Assembly: GCA_012961725.1 (NCBI GenBank) | Contig: DTYU01000175.1 | Location: 1 to 19,426, forward strand | Direction of reading: 5' to 3' | Origin: Desulfotomaculum sp. | GTDB taxonomy: Bacteria > Bacillota > Desulfotomaculia > Desulfotomaculales > Ammonificaceae | Length of the DNA: 19,426 nucleotides | Part shown: positions 16,497 through 19,426 of the stretch, piece after piece | Position numbering within the stretch: the first letter of the stretch is position 1 | How the letters are laid out: each line of letters begins with the position of its first letter | Position numbers and translations under genes: made by a program | Notes under the pieces: model-generated | Told to the model about the DNA's origin: nothing | Database searches by the model: none | What the model saw: the letters and a program-made list of their open reading frames with translations, nothing else

Positions 16497-18998
16497 CTAT
16501 GACCCACGACCCACGACCACCTGTACAGGTTCGTTGGGTGCTTGGGGTTTAACTAATGCATTGGTCTTGGCCGTATGGGCCGGCATCGTCGCCACCCCCG
16601 CCGGAAGCGACGGGTCGACATGCAGGGAGGTACTCACCCGGCCCTGTGCCGTCGTCACCGTCACGGCCGTTCCTTCAGCCAACTCCAGACGGTCCGCGTC
16701 AGTTGAAGAGACGGCAACGAAATCCCCGCCGTAGGGGCAGAGCTCCTGGAGACCGCTGTAGCGGCTCCAGGAACTGTTATAGAAAGCAAACTTAGAAGCA
16801 AAAGCAACCAGGCATAAAGAATCTCCTGGCGCCGCTTCCGGTTCTGCGCTATCAACCGGCAGAAATGCCGGGCGCGGGGCGGTATTCGATTTTGCCCCAT
16901 AGTTCGGTACTATTGTCAGAATCTCGTCTCTCAGTTCTCTCTCCGTTCCCAAACCGCCGTTCAGTTTCGACATCAACTGCCCGATAACCTGCACCGCACT
17001 GAAAGTTTTACCCGGTAATGCTTTCCTCGCCTGGCGAACCTTGCATTCAACATTTATATAAGCACCGCCTGTTTCTGCAGGCGCGGAAAGCGGCAAGACA
17101 ACGTCCGCCATCTGGGCTGTTTCCGTAAGGAAGAGATCCTGCACCATAAGAAAATCTAATTTCTTAAGCCGCTGGGCGATCCGGCCGCAGCCCGGGAAAG
17201 AAACCGCCGGGTCCTCACCGAGGATATACAGCCCTTTAACAGGCGAGTCTTCAGATAGCATTTCATCCGCCGTAAGCCCCGGCGTCTGCGAGAGTTCCGC
17301 CTTCCAAAGTCTCGAGAATCTGCCGACCGCCCGCGGCACCGCTTGAAAATCAGGAAACGTCTCCGTAACAACACCCATCCGCCACACGCCCTGAGCGTTT
17401 ACCAGCGAATGCCCCAAAAACAGCGCGTTTCTCACCCTCCCCGTCAACAGACAGAGGTTGAGTGCGGCACGCCCGGTCTGGACCGTCACCCCGTCGGCCG
17501 CCAGGACTACCACGCCCTTAGCCTTTTTATCTGCCCAAAGCTCGGCCGCCGCCGTAATTTCCGCTGCGGCCGCTCCCGTAGCTGTGCCTGCGGCCTCGCG
17601 GAGACCCCTTTTGAATGTGCCGAACCTGCCGACCTGCAGCCTCTCCACGTGGGTGCCGCCCGTCAGCTTGAAGACCTCCTGCGCCAGTTGCTGGAGCACT
17701 AAGTGTTCCGTGCCGGGAAGCGCCCGCAGCCAGACCTTTGCCACCCGTGCAGGCCGGCCGTTGTAAAAGCCCAAGAAGATCACTTTCGCACCCTTATCCG
17801 CCGCCCGCTTTATCCTCCCCCAAACGGCGGGAATCCGCCGCCAAACATCACCGATCACCAAAAGCACACCCGCGCCCGCAATATCCTCTAAGGAGGCATA
17901 GCCCTTTGCCCCCCCGAGAGTCACTTCACACTCCCGCAGAAGGTTAAGTCCGGTAAAGCGCAGTACACTGTCCACGTTGTTTGTTTTCAGCCCGGCCCGG
18001 ATGAACTTCTGAAACGCATACGCCGTCTCATTGGTAACCGAAGCGCCGGCAATCCCGCCCACACTTTGCGGCCCGTACCGCTCCCTCACCTTCTGAAGAC
18101 TGCTTGCTGACAGCTCCAGCGCCTCTTCCCAGCTCGCCGGAACCAATTTACCGCCCTTGCGCACCAGCGGCGTCGTCAGCCGCTGGTCGCTGGTCAGGTA
18201 GCCGTAACCAAACCTGCCGCGGACGCAAAGGTAGTCGGCCGGCGCCCCTGTTGTCACCCTAACTATTTCTCCCTGTTTCATGTTAAAGTAAAGTTCGCAG
18301 GCGCTGCTGCAGTACCCGCAGTGGCTCTTAACCTTTTCAAACTCCCACGCGCGCCCTTTCCCGCGCCTTTCCTTCTCTATAAGCGCCCCTGTAGGGCAAA
18401 CACCGACGCAACTGCCGCAGAAGTCGCATCCCGCCTCCTGAAGCGGCCTCTCCATGGCAGTGGAGACCCTGGTTTCAATCCCCCTCTTCATAAAGTCCAG
18501 GATATCCGCTCCCTGGAGGCGGCACACCCTGATGCACCGCCCGCACAGGATGCAGAGGTTGTAGTCCCGGACGATAAACGGGTTGCCGTCGTCAACCGCA
18601 TACCCGGGATCGCGCACTGGAAAAGAAGGGCGTTCGATCCCTAATTCGTAGGCATACTGCTGCAACCGGCATTCGCCGTTCTTGTCGCAGCTTAAACAAA
18701 GCCCGGGGTGGCGTGAAAGCAAGAGCTCTATCACAAACCGTCTTGCTTCCCTGATCTGTTCGGTGTTTGTACGGACGACCATCTCCGGGGCAACCTTGCG
18801 CATGCAGGAGACCACCAGGCCTTTTACTTTCTCGATTTCAACGAGACAGATGCGGCAGGCTCCTGTTCCCTTCAGCCCCGGGCAATAACAGAGGTGCGGG
18901 ATCTCGATTCCTACCGCTTTTGCTGCGTAAAGGACGGTGGTGCCTTTGGGCACAGTCACTTCCCGATCGTCGATGGTTAACGTGACTAAATCGGCCAA
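16497..18998 (-). CDS. NuoG-like iron-sulfur / molybdopterin-fold protein without a catalytic Cys or Sec
   Basis: The 833-aa protein has the cluster set of NuoG and NAD-linked formate dehydrogenases: [2Fe-2S] Cys37/48/51/65; His97/Cys101/104/110; two ferredoxin clusters Cys149/152/155/159 and Cys191/194/197/201; and Cys227/230/234/258. A molybdopterin-oxidoreductase domain follows from about 270, with a C-terminal dinucleotide-binding-like domain from about 740. At the formate dehydrogenase active site the segment NNVD...R should continue with Cys or Sec then His; here it reads NNVDSVLRFTG, with Thr349 and Gly350. It is therefore probably an electron conduit like NuoG, not a formate dehydrogenase. 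The TTG start has AGGAGG seven bases upstream. It follows a NuoF-like gene by 18 bases and precedes acsA. The physiological partner is inferred, not shown. Confidence 0.85.
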   Translation of the reverse strand: MADLVTLTIDDREVTVPKGTTVLYAAKAVGIEIPHLCYCPGLKGTGACRICLVEIEKVKGLVVSCMRKVAPEMVVRTNTEQIREARRFVIELLLSRHPGLCLSCDKNGECRLQQYAYELGIERPSFPVRDPGYAVDDGNPFIVRDYNLCILCGRCIRVCRLQGADILDFMKRGIETRVSTAMERPLQEAGCDFCGSCVGVCPTGALIEKERRGKGRAWEFEKVKSHCGYCSSACELYFNMKQGEIVRVTTGAPADYLCVRGRFGYGYLTSDQRLTTPLVRKGGKLVPASWEEALELSASSLQKVRERYGPQSVGGIAGASVTNETAYAFQKFIRAGLKTNNVDSVLRFTGLNLLRECEVTLGGAKGYASLEDIAGAGVLLVIGDVWRRIPAVWGRIKRAADKGAKVIFLGFYNGRPARVAKVWLRALPGTEHLVLQQLAQEVFKLTGGTHVERLQVGRFGTFKRGLREAAGTATGAAAAEITAAAELWADKKAKGVVVLAADGVTVQTGRAALNLCLLTGRVRNALFLGHSLVNAQGVWRMGVVTETFPDFQAVPRAVGRFSRLWKAELSQTPGLTADEMLSEDSPVKGLYILGEDPAVSFPGCGRIAQRLKKLDFLMVQDLFLTETAQMADVVLPLSAPAETGGAYINVECKVRQARKALPGKTFSAVQVIGQLMSKLNGGLGTERELRDEILTIVPNYGAKSNTAPRPAFLPVDSAEPEAAPGDSLCLVAFASKFAFYNSSWSRYSGLQELCPYGGDFVAVSSTDADRLELAEGTAVTVTTAQGRVSTSLHVDPSLPAGVATMPAHTAKTNALVKPQAPNEPVQVVVGRGS
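16501..16520. repeat. Tandem GACCCAC repeat spanning the end of the NuoG-like gene
   Basis: GACCCAC occurs twice in tandem (16501-16507, 16508-16514) and is followed by GACCAC. On the coding strand it encodes the last residues (VVVGRGS) before a TAG that abuts the repeat. It looks like repeat-derived sequence at a gene end. Whether the copies occur elsewhere in the genome cannot be told here. Confidence 0.5.
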
Positions 18999-19016
18999 CT
19001 TCCTTCCTCCTTTTTT

Positions 19017-19426
19017 CTAAAGCAGCTCTATGGCCTTATCCGCACAAACATCGAGGCATGCCCCGCAACGAGTGCATTTTTCAAGAATTATTTCGTAAGG
19101 GCGGTTATCCGTACGGTAAGGGAGATACGGATCCCCGACAATCGCCCCTTCGGGACAGACCTCCCGGCACCTGTCGCACTGGGTGCAGCGGTCAGGATTT
19201 ATGTGATAGCGCAGCATCCCCCCACAGGACCGCTCGGGACACCGTTTTGCCTCTGCATGCAACCTGAAAGATTCCTGGTGCTCCTGCAGCAGCCGGGTCA
19301 GGGCTGCCACCGCCTTCTGCCCGTTTTTGCACAAAGCGGTAACGAACACCTCGGCACAGATCTTCTTCAACTGGTCAACGTCATCCGCCGTGGCCTCGCC
19401 CCGCCGCAACCGCGCTAACACATCCA
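19017..19426 (-). CDS. NuoF/HndC-like NADH-binding subunit, C-terminal part (cut by the window edge)
   Basis: The reading frame is open to the right edge, so the 5' end is missing. The visible 136 residues start in the C-terminal helical domain of NuoF-type flavoproteins. The segment RLRRGEATADDVDQLKKICAE...ALCKNGQKA matches the region holding the last ligand of the N3-type [4Fe-4S] cluster (Cys in ALCKNG). A ferredoxin domain with two [4Fe-4S] motifs is fused after it: CTQCDRCREVCP and CTRCGACLDVC. This fusion is typical of HndC/HydB-type diaphorase subunits and distinguishes it from respiratory NuoF. The FMN and NAD sites should lie just outside the window. It ends 18 bases before the NuoG-like gene, so the pair is probably one complex. 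Confidence 0.85.
   Translation of the reverse strand, partial: DVLARLRRGEATADDVDQLKKICAEVFVTALCKNGQKAVAALTRLLQEHQESFRLHAEAKRCPERSCGGMLRYHINPDRCTQCDRCREVCPEGAIVGDPYLPYRTDNRPYEIILEKCTRCGACLDVCADKAIELL

Noticed and set aside
16497..18998. Calling the NuoG-like gene a formate dehydrogenase alpha subunit
   Set aside because: The catalytic Cys/Sec and the following His are replaced by Thr349-Gly350, and no TGA codon occurs in the frame at that site.
1..19426. CRISPR arrays, tRNA/rRNA genes, intact insertion sequences
   Set aside because: No regularly spaced repeats, no cloverleaf or rRNA-like sequence and no transposase frame were found.

Overview
The window is a dense, all-minus-strand stretch from a moderately GC-rich anaerobe. 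I read it as a Bacillota (Clostridia or Desulfotomaculia-like) bacterium that uses the Wood-Ljungdahl pathway. The evidence is a bacterial-type CODH/ACS operon (acsA, acsB, acsC, RACo, cooC, acsD, acsE) with good resemblance to the Moorella/Carboxydothermus proteins, strong AGGAGG-type ribosome sites, frequent TTG/GTG starts, and a tig-clpP-clpX block. The genus cannot be fixed by eye. Autotrophic acetogenesis, sulfate-linked acetate oxidation and syntrophic acetate or propionate metabolism are all compatible.

Layout in transcription order (right to left). (1) 19426-16497: the C-terminal part of a NuoF/HndC-like NADH-binding subunit with an added two-cluster ferredoxin, then an 833-aa NuoG-like iron-sulfur protein whose molybdopterin domain lacks the catalytic Cys/Sec. 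(2) 16385-6247: the carbonyl branch, namely CO dehydrogenase (acsA), acetyl-CoA synthase (acsB), corrinoid protein large subunit (acsC), corrinoid reductive activator (RACo), Ni-insertion ATPase (cooC), corrinoid protein small subunit (acsD) and CH3-H4folate:corrinoid methyltransferase (acsE). (3) 6100-3844: nfnA and nfnB, the electron-bifurcating NADH-dependent ferredoxin:NADP oxidoreductase. (4) 3843-3572: a 272-base junction with a good sigma-A-type promoter and a hairpin followed by a T-rich run. (5) 3571-212: trigger factor, ClpP and ClpX, ended by a strong intrinsic terminator at 152-194. (6) 1-151: no recognised gene.

Working together, the operon carries the chemistry from CH3-H4folate plus CO to acetyl-CoA (or the reverse), the maturation and repair proteins for the Ni and cobalt centres, and two electron-exchange modules at its ends. 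The NuoF/NuoG-like pair probably exchanges electrons between NAD(H) and an iron-sulfur partner. NfnAB links NADH, NADPH and ferredoxin. No formate/folate-branch genes (fhs, folD, metF, formate dehydrogenase) are in the window. The operon promoter lies beyond the right edge.

The most noteworthy point is the apparently redox-dead NuoG-like protein fixed directly upstream of CODH. Other points are the promoter/terminator-like arrangement ahead of tig, repeat-derived sequence at two operon junctions, and the high share of non-ATG starts. I saw no CRISPR array, tRNA, rRNA or intact mobile element.
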